From Gemmatimonadaceae bacterium (lineage in GTDB: Bacteria; Gemmatimonadota; Gemmatimonadetes; Gemmatimonadales; Gemmatimonadaceae), in contig JANWIK010000081.1 in assembly GCA_025449955.1 (NCBI GenBank), positions 1-34,906 on the forward strand: 34,906 nucleotides of DNA, read 5' to 3'. Position 1 is the stretch's first letter. Each line of letters opens with the position of its first letter. Below are positions 24,469 to 32,950 of the stretch, one piece after another. A program made the position numbers and the translations under genes. The notes under the pieces were generated by a model. It ran no database searches. It was not told where the DNA came from and saw nothing but the letters and a program-made list of their open reading frames with translations.

Positions 24469-25771
24469 CGATCGTCTCGAATAGCCGCTCGCGCAGGCCG
24501 GCGTGCGACGCGATGAGCGAGATCACCAGCGCCAGCAAGCGCACGCGCTCCACGTCCTCTTCCATGAACACGCCGCGCTGCACGCGGTTGGTGAGATTCA
24601 CCACGCCCACGAGGTCGTCGTGATAGACTAACGGAAAGCTGATGAACGACCCCGTGGTGAAGTACTCGTCGCCGATGAGCGGGTGCGCGCGCGCCTGCGC
24701 GACGTCGGTGACCAACACGGGCTGCCGGCTCGCCGCCACCTTGCCCGAGACGCCGAATCCCATCTTGATGCGCTTGCCCTCCATGACATCGGGTGAGAGA
24801 CCCTTGGCCGCCGCGATGTAGAGCTCCTGCGCATCGGGCACGCGCAGCACGAGGGAACAGCGTTGGGCCTGCATGTCGTCGCCCACGAGCGCGAGCAATC
24901 CGTCGGCCAACTGGCGCGGATCGGCGGTCGACGCGTCGAGCGACAACACGCGATCGATGAGATAGAGCGTGCGCGTTTTCTGGCGCAGCGTCTCGCTCCG
25001 CCGGTGCAGCTCCACGTGTGCCTGCTCCAGCTGCCCAACGGCCGCGGCGACCTGCCCTTCCACCGCTTCCGCGCGACGCGTCGCGCGACGGGCGTCCTCA
25101 CGGGCCCGCGCGGCTTCGGCTTCCAATGCGAGCAGTCGTGCCGGCTCGACGACACTCGCGCTCGTCGGCGTGTTCCGTGCCACCGCGAGCTCGCGCTCCA
25201 GATGCGCGAGGTGCTTCACGTATTCGCCGTGCACGCGCTGCGTGACATCCTCGAGCGTGCGCACGGCTTCGTTGCGCGCCTCCTGCTCGGCGAATCGCGC
25301 ATAGGCCAGCTCGAAGAGCGCGACGTACGGCGCGAACCGCTCCATCACGCGCGTGCCGAAGAAGCGGCGCGGCTCGTACAGTGTCACCACCGAATTCAAG
25401 TGCCCGTCCACCAGAATGCCGCGCAGCGCGAGCAGACCTTCTTCGTTGAGCGCGTTCTCGAGTCCGAAGAAGCGCCCGAACTCGTCCGACTCGTCGCCTG
25501 CATCGGCGAATTGTCCGCCGGCGCTGATCACCGTGCGCAGTCGCGCCGGCAAATGGTCGAACGTGGTGTCGACTCGCGCGCGTGACACGCGTCCGTTCTC
25601 CGGCGTGCGCTTGTCGGTGAAGAGCTGCCGGCGCACGTCGAACGAGAGCAAGACGATGTGCGTCGAGCGGTCGACTTCGGCCAACGCCTCGCCCAACGCC
25701 ACGAAGGCAGCGTCCAAATCCGAGGCGGCACCGAGAGCGTGCGCCAGGGACGCGAGTGTGCGAGGAGGCAT
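24458..25771 (-). CDS. GAF-domain sensor-like protein with central coiled coil, first gene of the trp cluster
   Basis: The 437-residue soluble protein has a GAF-like N-terminal half (about 1-165). A charged coiled coil at about 175-285 includes LEAEAARAREDARRATRRAE. A clearer C-terminal GAF domain lies at about 290-430 (RCSLVLRVPDAQELYIAAAK, MGFGVSGKVAASRQPVLVTD, SFISFPLVYHDDLVGVVNLT). There is no kinase, cyclase or HD output domain. GAF domains bind small ligands such as cyclic nucleotides; the ligand is unknown. It overlaps trpD by 11 bases and has a good promoter candidate upstream, so it leads the transcript carrying trpD. Confidence 0.8.
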   Translation of the reverse strand: MPPRTLASLAHALGAASDLDAAFVALGEALAEVDRSTHIVLLSFDVRRQLFTDKRTPENGRVSRARVDTTFDHLPARLRTVISAGGQFADAGDESDEFGRFFGLENALNEEGLLALRGILVDGHLNSVVTLYEPRRFFGTRVMERFAPYVALFELAYARFAEQEARNEAVRTLEDVTQRVHGEYVKHLAHLERELAVARNTPTSASVVEPARLLALEAEAARAREDARRATRRAEAVEGQVAAAVGQLEQAHVELHRRSETLRQKTRTLYLIDRVLSLDASTADPRQLADGLLALVGDDMQAQRCSLVLRVPDAQELYIAAAKGLSPDVMEGKRIKMGFGVSGKVAASRQPVLVTDVAQARAHPLIGDEYFTTGSFISFPLVYHDDLVGVVNLTNRVQRGVFMEEDVERVRLLALVISLIASHAGLRERLFETIGVH

Positions 25772-25822
25772 GTGTGTTGGTGAGCCGCCGTGAGAACGAC
25801 GAGAGAGCTGAGCGGGTTCGTC

Positions 25823-25852
25823 AAACTAGAGGCGTAGGTATCGAGCTGTCAA
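25823..25852 (-). promoter_or_regulatory. Candidate promoter of the GAF-trpD transcript
   Basis: On the minus strand TTGACA (25852-25847), 18-base spacer, TAGTTT (25828-25823). The predicted start near 25816 gives a leader of about 45 bases to the ATG at 25771. The -35 is a perfect consensus match, and the -10 hexamer is identical to that of the divergent truA promoter candidate. Confidence 0.5.
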
Positions 25853-25875
25853 TCGTTTCGCTCACGCGATCTCGC

Positions 25876-25903
25876 TTGACACCAGAGGGCGCGCGGATAG
25901 TTT
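25876..25903 (+). promoter_or_regulatory. Candidate promoter of truA and the pur operon (leaderless)
   Basis: TTGACA at 25876-25881, 16-base spacer, TAGTTT at 25898-25903. Transcription would begin about 7 bases later, at or one base before the truA ATG at 25911. No Shine-Dalgarno precedes that ATG, which fits a leaderless mRNA. The operon it would drive runs to the right edge. Confidence 0.5.
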
Positions 25904-25910
25904 CCGACAC

Positions 25911-26687
25911 ATGCCGGAGCGCACCGTGCAACTGGTGCTGCACTACGATGGCGCCGGGTTCGCCGGATGGCAGCGACAGCCGCGGGAGCGCACCGTGCAG
26001 GGGGAGCTCGAGGACGCGTTGGGCCACATTTGCGCGCGACCCGTGGCCGCGCTTGGCGCCGGCCGAACCGATGCGGGTGTGCACGCACGCGGCCAGGCGG
26101 TCGGAGTCCGAGTTCCGGAGCGGTGGACCCCGGCGGCGCTCAGACGTGCGCTGAACGGCGTGCTGCCGCGGGACGTGTGGGTGGCCGCGGCGCACGAGAT
26201 GGCGCCGGCCTTTCACGCACGCTTCGATGCCATATCGCGACGCTATAGCTATTACATCGGCACGGACGACGCCGCGCGTTCGCCGTTCAGGCGCCGCGTC
26301 GAGTGGGCGCTCGACCGCGCGCTCGATCCGCGCATTCTCGCCATGAGTGCCGCGGTGTTGTGCGGCGAGCACTGCTTTCGCGCCTTCGCCGTGAAAGGCA
26401 CGGCGCCCGAGCGCGACCGCCATCGCTGCACCGTCGCGCGCGCCGAGTGGCGCGAGCGGATTGGCGGCTTCGTGTTCGAGATCGAGGCGAACCGGTTTCT
26501 CCATCACATGGTGCGATTTCTCGTCGGCACGATGGCCGACGCCGCGAGCGGGCGCCGCGAGGCGGACGCCATCGCCGTTCTGTTAGGCGTCGACGACAAC
26601 AGCAGCACCTCGGCGCCGGCGCCGCCGCACGCGCTCTTCCTCGACGCGGTCATCTATCCGCGCGACCTCTATTCGACCACGTCATGA
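25911..26687 (+). CDS. truA: tRNA pseudouridine(38-40) synthase
   Basis: The 258-residue product has the catalytic Asp54 in GAGRTDAGVHARGQ. N-terminal LHYDGAGFAGWQRQP and C-terminal NRFLHHMVRFLVGTM match TruA. It modifies uridines 38-40 of the tRNA anticodon arm. First gene of a plus-strand operon. The stop shares ATGA with the next gene. The ATG sits at the predicted transcription start. Confidence 0.95.
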   Translation: MPERTVQLVLHYDGAGFAGWQRQPRERTVQGELEDALGHICARPVAALGAGRTDAGVHARGQAVGVRVPERWTPAALRRALNGVLPRDVWVAAAHEMAPAFHARFDAISRRYSYYIGTDDAARSPFRRRVEWALDRALDPRILAMSAAVLCGEHCFRAFAVKGTAPERDRHRCTVARAEWRERIGGFVFEIEANRFLHHMVRFLVGTMADAASGRREADAIAVLLGVDDNSSTSAPAPPHALFLDAVIYPRDLYSTTS

Positions 26688-27352
26688 GACTGTTTCTCGA
26701 TACCGCCAACCTCGATGACATCCAGTGGGCGCTGTCCACGGGACTCATCGATGGAGTGACGACCAATCCCACGTTGATCGCCCGCGAGCTGGCGGGCGAC
26801 GATCCGACCGAGCACGTGACCGCGATCGCGCGCGCCGTGCCGGGCCCGGTCACCGTGCAAGTGATCTCGTCGGATGCCGACGGCATCTACCGTGAGGCGC
26901 GCGACCTGGCGCGCATCGGCGACAACGTCGTGGTCGAAATCCCGATGATCGAGGACGGCATCGTCGCGCTCAAGCGGCTCGTGCCCGACGGCGCCGTGGT
27001 CAACGTGACGCTCGTGTTCACGCCTGCGCAGGCGCTCCTGGCGGCGAAAGCCGGCGCGGCTTACGTGAGCCCGTTCATCGGCCGGCTCGATGACGCCGGC
27101 GGCGACGGCGGCGCGCTCGTGGCGGACATCCGCGCCATGTTCGACCGCTTCGCGCCCGAGTGCGAGATCCTCGCCTCGTCGGTGCGAAGTCCGCGGCGTC
27201 TCGTCGACGCCGTCAAGTTAGGCGCTGATGCGGTGGCGGTCCCGCCCGCCGTGCTCCGCGCCATGCTCGTGCACCCGCTCACCGACCTGGGCCTCACCGG
27301 CTTCTTGCGCGATTGGGGATCCCGGTTAGGCGTGGCGCGGAGCGACGCATGA
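26684..27352 (+). CDS. TalC/FSA-like transaldolase-family protein lacking the Schiff-base lysine
   Basis: The 222-residue protein is clearly of the small transaldolase/fructose-6-phosphate aldolase family: LFLDTANLDDI (Asp6), GVTTNPTLI (Asn28), VNVTLVFTPAQALLAAKAGA, YVSPFIGRLDD and ILASSVRSPRR. The catalytic lysine of the family (Lys85 in E. coli FSA, in VVVKxP) is Glu85 here, in NVVVEIPMIEDG (codon GAA at 26936-26938). Without this lysine no Schiff base can form by the normal route. Either the protein has another function, or the base is a sequencing error (GAA differs from AAA by one base). Overlaps of ATGA bind it to truA and to the protease gene. Confidence 0.85.
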   Translation: MRLFLDTANLDDIQWALSTGLIDGVTTNPTLIARELAGDDPTEHVTAIARAVPGPVTVQVISSDADGIYREARDLARIGDNVVVEIPMIEDGIVALKRLVPDGAVVNVTLVFTPAQALLAAKAGAAYVSPFIGRLDDAGGDGGALVADIRAMFDRFAPECEILASSVRSPRRLVDAVKLGADAVAVPPAVLRAMLVHPLTDLGLTGFLRDWGSRLGVARSDA

Positions 27353-28788
27353 GGCGCGCCGCGATGCTGGGCGCGCTGGCGATGCTCGCCGCGTGCCAGG
27401 GCGATCAGTCGCGGGACACGTCGGCTGCGACAGCTGCTCCGCCGGCTGCCCTGCCCCCGCTGCAGGTCGAGAGCGCGAACGCCGCCATTCGTTCGGACTC
27501 GATCGATCCGCGCCGCCGCACGATCCTGACCGAAGCCGTGGCCAAGGTGTCGCCGGCCGTCGTCACCGTGCAGACGGAAGTCGTGCAGAACGCGCCGGTC
27601 GATCCGTTCGATGCATTTTTCGGCGGCCCCGGCTCGGGACAGCGCGTCCTGCAGGGACTCGGCTCCGGCTTCATCGTCCGCGGTGACGGCGTGATCGTGA
27701 CCAACGCGCACGTGGTCAACGATGCCAAAACGATTTCGGTGGCGCTGCGCGACGGCACCTCGTATCGCGCGCGACTCGTCGGCAAGGACGAAACGAACGA
27801 CATCGCCGTGCTCAGGATCGACGCCAAGAATCTGCCGGTCGCGGAGCTCGGCAACTCGGACAGTTTGTTGATCGGGGAATGGGCCATCGCCATCGGCAAC
27901 CCGTACGGATTCCTGCTCGGGAACTCCGAGCCCAGCGTCACCACGGGCGTGATCAGCGGCACGGGGCGCAACCTGGTCGCGCCTAACGAAGGCAGCGCGA
28001 CCTACGTCGACATGATCCAGACCGACGCCGCGATCAACCACGGCAACTCGGGCGGCCCGTTGGTCGACGCGGTGGGCGAAGTGATCGGCATGAACAGCTC
28101 CATCTATTCGCCCTCGGGCGGCTCGGTGGGCCTGGGCTTCGCGATTCCCATCAACCGCGTCAAGCGCGTGATGGAAGACCTCTTGCTGCACGGCGTGGTG
28201 CGCCAGCCATGGTTAGGCATCAAGCTCGAGCTGCCGCAGACCAACAGCCCGCTCGAGGCGCTCCGGTTCGGCGTCAACGTGCGTGCGGTGGTGCCCGGGT
28301 CGCCGGCCGACGTCGCCGGACTCAAGACGGGTGACACGCTGGTCCGCGCCGGGAACCGCCCGCTCCGCAATCCATTCGATTGGGAAGCGGAGAAGCTCGA
28401 CCTGCGCGTCGGCGAGCACGTGCAGCTGGTCGTGAAGCGCGGCGACCGGCAAGTCCCGGTCACCGTCACCGTGGCGGCGCTCCCCGATGAGAGCGCGCCC
28501 AAGGTGCAGGTGCTCAAGGAGCTCGAGTTGGTCACCGTCACGCCGGCCATTCGCGCCGAGCGCGGCATTCGCAGTCCGCACGGCGCGCTCATTTACGCGG
28601 TGAGCTCGCGCGTGTCCGACGACTTGGGTATCGCGAAAGGAGACGTGATCGTGCAGGTGAACCAGGTGCCGATCGAAAACGCGCAGGATGTTCAGAAGGC
28701 GCTGAACGCACTCGCCGGTCGCAGCGTGATCCACATGTACTTCGAGCGCGGGGGTCAGATCTACACCACCGACTTCATGGTTCGATGA
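27349..28788 (+). CDS. HtrA/DegP-family serine protease, lipoprotein, with two PDZ domains
   Basis: The 479-residue protein begins with a short lipoprotein signal (lipobox LAAC, Cys16). A trypsin-like domain follows with the triad His in IVTNAHVVNDAK, Asp in TNDIAVLRID and Ser in NHGNSGGPL. Two PDZ regions come after (about 285-375, with VVPGSPADVAGLKTGDTLVR; and about 395-475, with VSDDLGIAKGDVIVQVNQVP). HtrA proteases handle misfolded envelope proteins. The ATG at 27349 shares ATGA with the upstream gene; an in-frame start 12 codons earlier would spoil the lipoprotein signal. The stop shares ATGA with purB. Confidence 0.92.
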   Translation: MRRAAMLGALAMLAACQGDQSRDTSAATAAPPAALPPLQVESANAAIRSDSIDPRRRTILTEAVAKVSPAVVTVQTEVVQNAPVDPFDAFFGGPGSGQRVLQGLGSGFIVRGDGVIVTNAHVVNDAKTISVALRDGTSYRARLVGKDETNDIAVLRIDAKNLPVAELGNSDSLLIGEWAIAIGNPYGFLLGNSEPSVTTGVISGTGRNLVAPNEGSATYVDMIQTDAAINHGNSGGPLVDAVGEVIGMNSSIYSPSGGSVGLGFAIPINRVKRVMEDLLLHGVVRQPWLGIKLELPQTNSPLEALRFGVNVRAVVPGSPADVAGLKTGDTLVRAGNRPLRNPFDWEAEKLDLRVGEHVQLVVKRGDRQVPVTVTVAALPDESAPKVQVLKELELVTVTPAIRAERGIRSPHGALIYAVSSRVSDDLGIAKGDVIVQVNQVPIENAQDVQKALNALAGRSVIHMYFERGGQIYTTDFMVR

Positions 28789-30224
28789 GCGACGCGACGC
28801 GCTACACGTCTCCACTCGCCCAACGCTACGCGTCGCGGGCGATGCTCGCGCTGTGGTCGCCGCAGGAGCGGCACGCGCTCTGGCGCCGGCTCTGGCTCGC
28901 CCTGGCCGAGGCGCAGCACGAGTTAGGCGTGACCGCCGTGACCAACGAAGGCCTCGCGCAGATGCGCGCGCACCTCGATGACATCGACTTCGATGCGGCG
29001 GCCGCCTTCGAGCGCCGCTTCCGCCACGACGTCATGGCGCACGTCCACACGTTCGGCGCCGTCGCGCCCAAAGCGCGGGCCTTCATCCACCTGGGCGCCA
29101 CGAGCGCGTTCGTCACCGACAACGCCGATCTGATGCTCATGCGCCGCGGTCTCGAGTTGTTGCGCGTCGAGATCATCGCCGTCTTGCGCGCGCTCTCGGC
29201 ATTCGCGGAACAATGGCGCGATGAGCCCACGCTCGCGTACACGCACCTGCAGCCGGCGCAGCTCACCACGGTGGGCAAGCGCGCAGCGCTCTGGATGCAG
29301 GATCTCGTACTCGACCTGGCCGATCTCGATCATCGTGTCGCGTCGCTCCCGCTCCGCGGCGTGAAAGGCACCACCGGAACGCAGGCCAGCTTTCTCGACC
29401 TGTTCGATGGCGACCACGACAAGGTCCGGCAACTCGAGCGGCTCGTGGTCCGTCGGTTAGGCTTTGACCACGTCCTGCCGGTCACCGGCCAAACGTATAG
29501 CCGCAAGCTCGACGCGCAGGTGTTGAGCGTCGTCGCCGGGATCGCGGCGAGCGCCGCCAAGTTTGCGGGCGACGTACGCGTGCTCCAGTCATTCGGCGAA
29601 ATCGAGGAACCGTTCGAGACCGAGCAGGTGGGCTCGTCGGCCATGGCCTACAAGCGCAACCCGATGCGCGCCGAGCGCATCTCGTCGTTGTCGCGGTTCG
29701 TCGTGTCGCTCGAGGAGAACGCGAACCTCACCCACAGCGCGCAGTTTTTCGAGCGCACACTGGACGACAGCGCCAACCGCCGGTTAGTCATTCCGGAATC
29801 CTTCCTCGCCGTGGATGCGATCCTGTTGCTCATGGCGAACATCGCCGGCGGACTCGAGGTGCATCCGGCGCGTATTCGGCGGCGCGTGGCCGACGAGCTG
29901 CCCTTCATGGCGACCGAAGCGCTCATTGTGCAGAGCGTCCGCGCCGGCGGCGATCGCCAAGCGGCGCACGAGCGCATCCGCCAGCACAGTTTGGCCGCGG
30001 CGCAGGCGCTCAAGGACGGCGCCGCGCACAACGATCTGTTCGAGCGGCTCGGCGCCGACGCCGATGCCGGTCTTTCGCCTAACGATTTGCGGGAGGCCGG
30101 CAATCCGGCGCGCTATGTGGGCCGCGCGCCCCGGCAGGTGGATGAATTCCTGCGCGACGTGGTCAAACCGATTCTCGCGGCCGCGCCCGCGGCTGCACCC
30201 GATGCCGAGGAGCCACGCGTATGA
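28785..30224 (+). CDS. purB: Adenylosuccinate lyase, eukaryote-like type
   Basis: The 479-residue enzyme of the fumarase/aspartase superfamily has the signature [16 protein letters not shown]. Long blocks resemble animal/yeast ADSL rather than typical E. coli or Bacillus Pur[78 protein letters not shown] and [10 protein letters not shown]. It acts twice in purine synthesis, on SAICAR and on adenylosuccinate, releasing fumarate. One usual Pro (SSAMPYKRNP) is Ala here. ATGA overlaps join it to the protease gene and to purC. Confidence 0.95.
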   Translation: MSDATRYTSPLAQRYASRAMLALWSPQERHALWRRLWLALAEAQHELGVTAVTNEGLAQMRAHLDDIDFDAAAAFERRFRHDVMAHVHTFGAVAPKARAFIHLGATSAFVTDNADLMLMRRGLELLRVEIIAVLRALSAFAEQWRDEPTLAYTHLQPAQLTTVGKRAALWMQDLVLDLADLDHRVASLPLRGVKGTTGTQASFLDLFDGDHDKVRQLERLVVRRLGFDHVLPVTGQTYSRKLDAQVLSVVAGIAASAAKFAGDVRVLQSFGEIEEPFETEQVGSSAMAYKRNPMRAERISSLSRFVVSLEENANLTHSAQFFERTLDDSANRRLVIPESFLAVDAILLLMANIAGGLEVHPARIRRRVADELPFMATEALIVQSVRAGGDRQAAHERIRQHSLAAAQALKDGAAHNDLFERLGADADAGLSPNDLREAGNPARYVGRAPRQVDEFLRDVVKPILAAAPAAAPDAEEPRV

Positions 30225-31147
30225 CGCCGATGGTCTCGAGCGACCTTCCGCTCCGCCGACTCGGCCGCGGGAAGGTGCGCGATTTGTACGAGGTCGATGC
30301 GACGCGGCTCCTGCTCGTGGCCACCGATCGCGTGAGCGCGTTCGACGTCGTGATGCGCGAGGCAATTCCGTTCAAGGGCGCGGTCCTCACGCAATTGAGC
30401 GCCTGGTGGTTCGCGCAGGTCGCCGACATTGTCCCGACGCACCTCATCACCGCACGGGTGAAGGACATCGTTCGCGTGGTGCCGAGTTTAGCGACGTTTC
30501 AGAAGGCGCTGGCTGGCCGCGCGATGCTGTGCCGGCGCGCCACCGTCTTTCCGATCGAGTGCGTCATTCGCGGCTATATTTCCGGCTCGGCGTGGAAGGA
30601 GTACGCGAAGTCGGGGACGTTGGCCGGCGAGCCGCTGCCCACGGGACTTCGCGAGAGCGATCGTTTGGCCCAGCCCATCTTCAGTCCCGCCACCAAGGCG
30701 GAGACGGGACACGACGAAAACATCACCGTGACTCGGATGCGGCAGATCGTCGGCGAGGAGAGCGGCGCGGAGCTCGAGCGACTCACGCGCGGCATCTTCG
30801 CGCGAGGCAGCGCCATTGCCGAAGATCGCGGGATCATCGTCGCCGACACCAAACTGGAATTCGGCCGCGGTGCCGACGGCGCGATCACCCTGCTCGATGA
30901 ATTGCTCACGCCGGACAGCTCGCGCTTCTGGCCGGCCGACGCCTACAAACCCGGCGGCACGCAGCCGAGCTTCGACAAGCAACCGCTGCGCGACTATTTG
31001 GATGCCGAGCGCCGCGCGCGGCGATGGAACGGCGAGTCCCCCGCGCCACCGTTGCCCGATGACGTCGTGCGCGCGACCAGCGCCCGCTACCTCGAAGCCT
31101 ACCGCCGCCTAACGGGAGAATCCCTCGACGTGACCGATCTGCAATGA
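30221..31147 (+). CDS. purC: SAICAR synthetase
   Basis: The 308-residue product is the long, yeast Ade1-like form. Landmarks are [50 protein letters not shown], the [11 protein letters not shown] block, [11 protein letters not shown], and [19 protein letters not shown]. It couples CAIR and aspartate with ATP, and its product goes to PurB encoded just upstream. The second ATG (three codons later) is an alternative start, but the first shares ATGA with purB. Confidence 0.96.
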   Translation: MTPMVSSDLPLRRLGRGKVRDLYEVDATRLLLVATDRVSAFDVVMREAIPFKGAVLTQLSAWWFAQVADIVPTHLITARVKDIVRVVPSLATFQKALAGRAMLCRRATVFPIECVIRGYISGSAWKEYAKSGTLAGEPLPTGLRESDRLAQPIFSPATKAETGHDENITVTRMRQIVGEESGAELERLTRGIFARGSAIAEDRGIIVADTKLEFGRGADGAITLLDELLTPDSSRFWPADAYKPGGTQPSFDKQPLRDYLDAERRARRWNGESPAPPLPDDVVRATSARYLEAYRRLTGESLDVTDLQ

Positions 31148-31794
31148 GCTTCGCGCGCGAAGGCATGGTGTTCATCGTCGCCGGCGCCGCGGCCGTAGTG
31201 GTCGTGTTCGCGCTGGCGTTGGCGTTCCGCTCCTGGCCGATCTGGGTGGCCGGCGTCGTCGTGCTCATCGTCGCGATCTGGATCGCGTACTTCTTCCGCG
31301 ACCCCGAGCGCATGGGCCCGCGCGGCGATCGCCTGGTGATCGCCCCGGCCGACGGTCGCGTGGTGATGATCACACCGGTGGAGGAGCCCGATTTCGTGCA
31401 GGGACGGGCCATCCGCATTTCGATTTTCATGAACATCTTCAACGTGCACGTGAACCGGTATCCGGTGAACGGCACGGTGACATACGAGCACTACAATCCC
31501 GGCAAGTTTCTGAACGCCGCGGCCGAGAAGGCCAGCTTGGAGAACGAGCAGATGTCGGTGGGCATCGCGGGTTCGTCGCACAAAGTGCTGGTCCGCCAGA
31601 TCGCGGGACTCATCGCGCGCCGCATCGTGACCTACGCGAAATCGGGCGCCGCGGCCGCCCAGGGCGAGCGCATGGGCATCATTCGCTTCGGCTCGCGCGT
31701 CGACGTGTTCGTGCCGCCCGACGCGACGATCCGGACGCGCGTGGGCGAACGCCCGGTGGCCGGCGTCACCGTGCTCGCGGAGCTGGCCTCGTGA
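31144..31794 (+). CDS. psd: Phosphatidylserine decarboxylase, short (archaeal-type) form
   Basis: The 216-residue proenzyme has two N-terminal membrane helices (about 9-28 and 33-50). The catalytic part includes [27 protein letters not shown], the [13 protein letters not shown] block and the self-cleavage site [11 protein letters not shown]. Cleavage between Gly183 and Ser184 would generate the pyruvoyl group. It converts phosphatidylserine to phosphatidylethanolamine at the membrane. ATGA with purC upstream and GTGA with pssA downstream place it inside the purine operon. Confidence 0.93.
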   Translation: MSFAREGMVFIVAGAAAVVVVFALALAFRSWPIWVAGVVVLIVAIWIAYFFRDPERMGPRGDRLVIAPADGRVVMITPVEEPDFVQGRAIRISIFMNIFNVHVNRYPVNGTVTYEHYNPGKFLNAAAEKASLENEQMSVGIAGSSHKVLVRQIAGLIARRIVTYAKSGAAAAQGERMGIIRFGSRVDVFVPPDATIRTRVGERPVAGVTVLAELAS

Positions 31795-32693
31795 GACCGC
31801 CCCTGCCGCGCCCCGACATGCGCCGCGCCGTGGTGCTGCTGCCTAACGGATTCACGTTGGGCAATCTGTTGTTCGGCGTGTTCGCGATCGTGTACGCCTC
31901 GCGCGGCGACTTCGAGTGGGCGGGCCGGTTCGTCGTGTTGGGCGGCGTCATGGACACCCTCGACGGCAAGGTGGCGCGCATGACGCGCACCGCGAGCCGC
32001 TTCGGCGTCGAGCTCGACTCGCTGGTCGACGCGGTCACGTTCGGCGTGGCGCCGGCGTTCATCATGTACTTCGCCGTGTTGAACCACGATGCGTGGGGCG
32101 CGCTGTTCTGCTTCATCTACATCGCCTGCGCGGTGATGCGCCTCGCGCGATTCAACATCGAGCAGGGCGGCCGCGCCAAGACGCAGTTCCATGGCCTGCC
32201 CAGCCCCGCGGCCGGCATGACGCTCGCCACCTACTGGTGGTTCAGCCAGACGAGCCTGTTCAACATGGTGAGCGGGTGGCCGTGGCACACGGCACTCCCG
32301 GCTGTGATGCTCGTGCTGAGCTTCCTCATGATCAGCCACGTGCTCTACCCGGCTCCGCCTAACATCAGCCTGCGGAAGCCGAGCACGCTCGTACTCGGCG
32401 CCGCGTTCATTGCGGCGATCGTGCTGGTCGCGATCGACCATCAGCGCTACGCGTTTCCGGTGATGGTCGCGTACGTCGCCTACGGCTTGCTCAGGACCTT
32501 CGTCCTGGGACTCGTCGATCGGCTGCCGAGCTCCGATCCGCTGATGGATGATGACGATGACGATGAGGCCATGGCGCGGTCGATCGAGCTGGCCGAGCAT
32601 CCGCATCGGCCGCGCCGGCGCCGGCGCCGCGACCGCAACACTCCGTTAGGCGAACACCCGTTCAACCCCGGGACCGAAGAGGGCCGTGAATGA
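31791..32693 (+). CDS. pssA: CDP-diacylglycerol-serine O-phosphatidyltransferase
   Basis: The 300-residue membrane protein has the CDP-alcohol phosphotransferase motif DxxDGxxARx8GxxxDxxxD: MDTLDGKVARMT, then SRFGVELDSLVDAV. Several transmembrane helices run from residue 12 to about 240. The cytoplasmic tail is unusual: a run of six Asp, then an Arg-rich stretch (RPRRRRRRDRN). It makes phosphatidylserine, the substrate of Psd encoded just upstream. GTG start in GTGA with psd; ATGA with purS. Confidence 0.93.
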   Translation: MRPPLPRPDMRRAVVLLPNGFTLGNLLFGVFAIVYASRGDFEWAGRFVVLGGVMDTLDGKVARMTRTASRFGVELDSLVDAVTFGVAPAFIMYFAVLNHDAWGALFCFIYIACAVMRLARFNIEQGGRAKTQFHGLPSPAAGMTLATYWWFSQTSLFNMVSGWPWHTALPAVMLVLSFLMISHVLYPAPPNISLRKPSTLVLGAAFIAAIVLVAIDHQRYAFPVMVAYVAYGLLRTFVLGLVDRLPSSDPLMDDDDDDEAMARSIELAEHPHRPRRRRRRDRNTPLGEHPFNPGTEEGRE

Positions 32694-32950
32694 GTCGGTA
32701 TCGCGTGTCCGTGCACATCGTGCCGCGCAAAGGAATCCTCGATCCGCAGGGCAAAGCCGTGGCCGATGCGCTCCACACGTTGGGCTTTGGCGACGTCCAG
32801 GACGCACGCATTGGCCGCCACGTCGTGCTCGATGTCGCGGCGTCGACACCTGACGCCGCCGGCGACGCGGTGCGCAAGATGTGCGATCGACTGCTGGCCA
32901 ATCCGGTCACCGAAGACTACGAGATCGCACGCGTCGAGGGCTTGCCATGA
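32690..32950 (+). CDS. purS: Phosphoribosylformylglycinamidine synthase subunit PurS
   Basis: The 86-residue product matches PurS in length and pattern: YRVSVHIVPRKGILDPQGKA, then ALHTLGFGDVQDARIGRHVV, then RLLANPVTEDYEI. It bridges PurQ and the short PurL in the FGAM synthase complex. ATGA overlaps on both sides fit the need for stoichiometric subunits. Confidence 0.95.
   Translation: MSRYRVSVHIVPRKGILDPQGKAVADALHTLGFGDVQDARIGRHVVLDVAASTPDAAGDAVRKMCDRLLANPVTEDYEIARVEGLP

Noticed and set aside
24458-25910. trp leader peptide, attenuator or T-box before trpD or the GAF gene
   Set aside because: I found no short Trp-rich frame, no terminator with a T-run, and no T-box-like element upstream.
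27061-28191. 376-residue open frame antisense to talC-like and htrA-like genes
   Set aside because: His/Arg/Asp-rich composition with no recognisable domain; it lies wholly opposite well-supported genes. High GC makes long antisense frames common.
31632-32606. 324-residue open frame antisense to psd and pssA
   Set aside because: His/Glu/Arg-rich low-complexity product, no start context, opposite confirmed genes.
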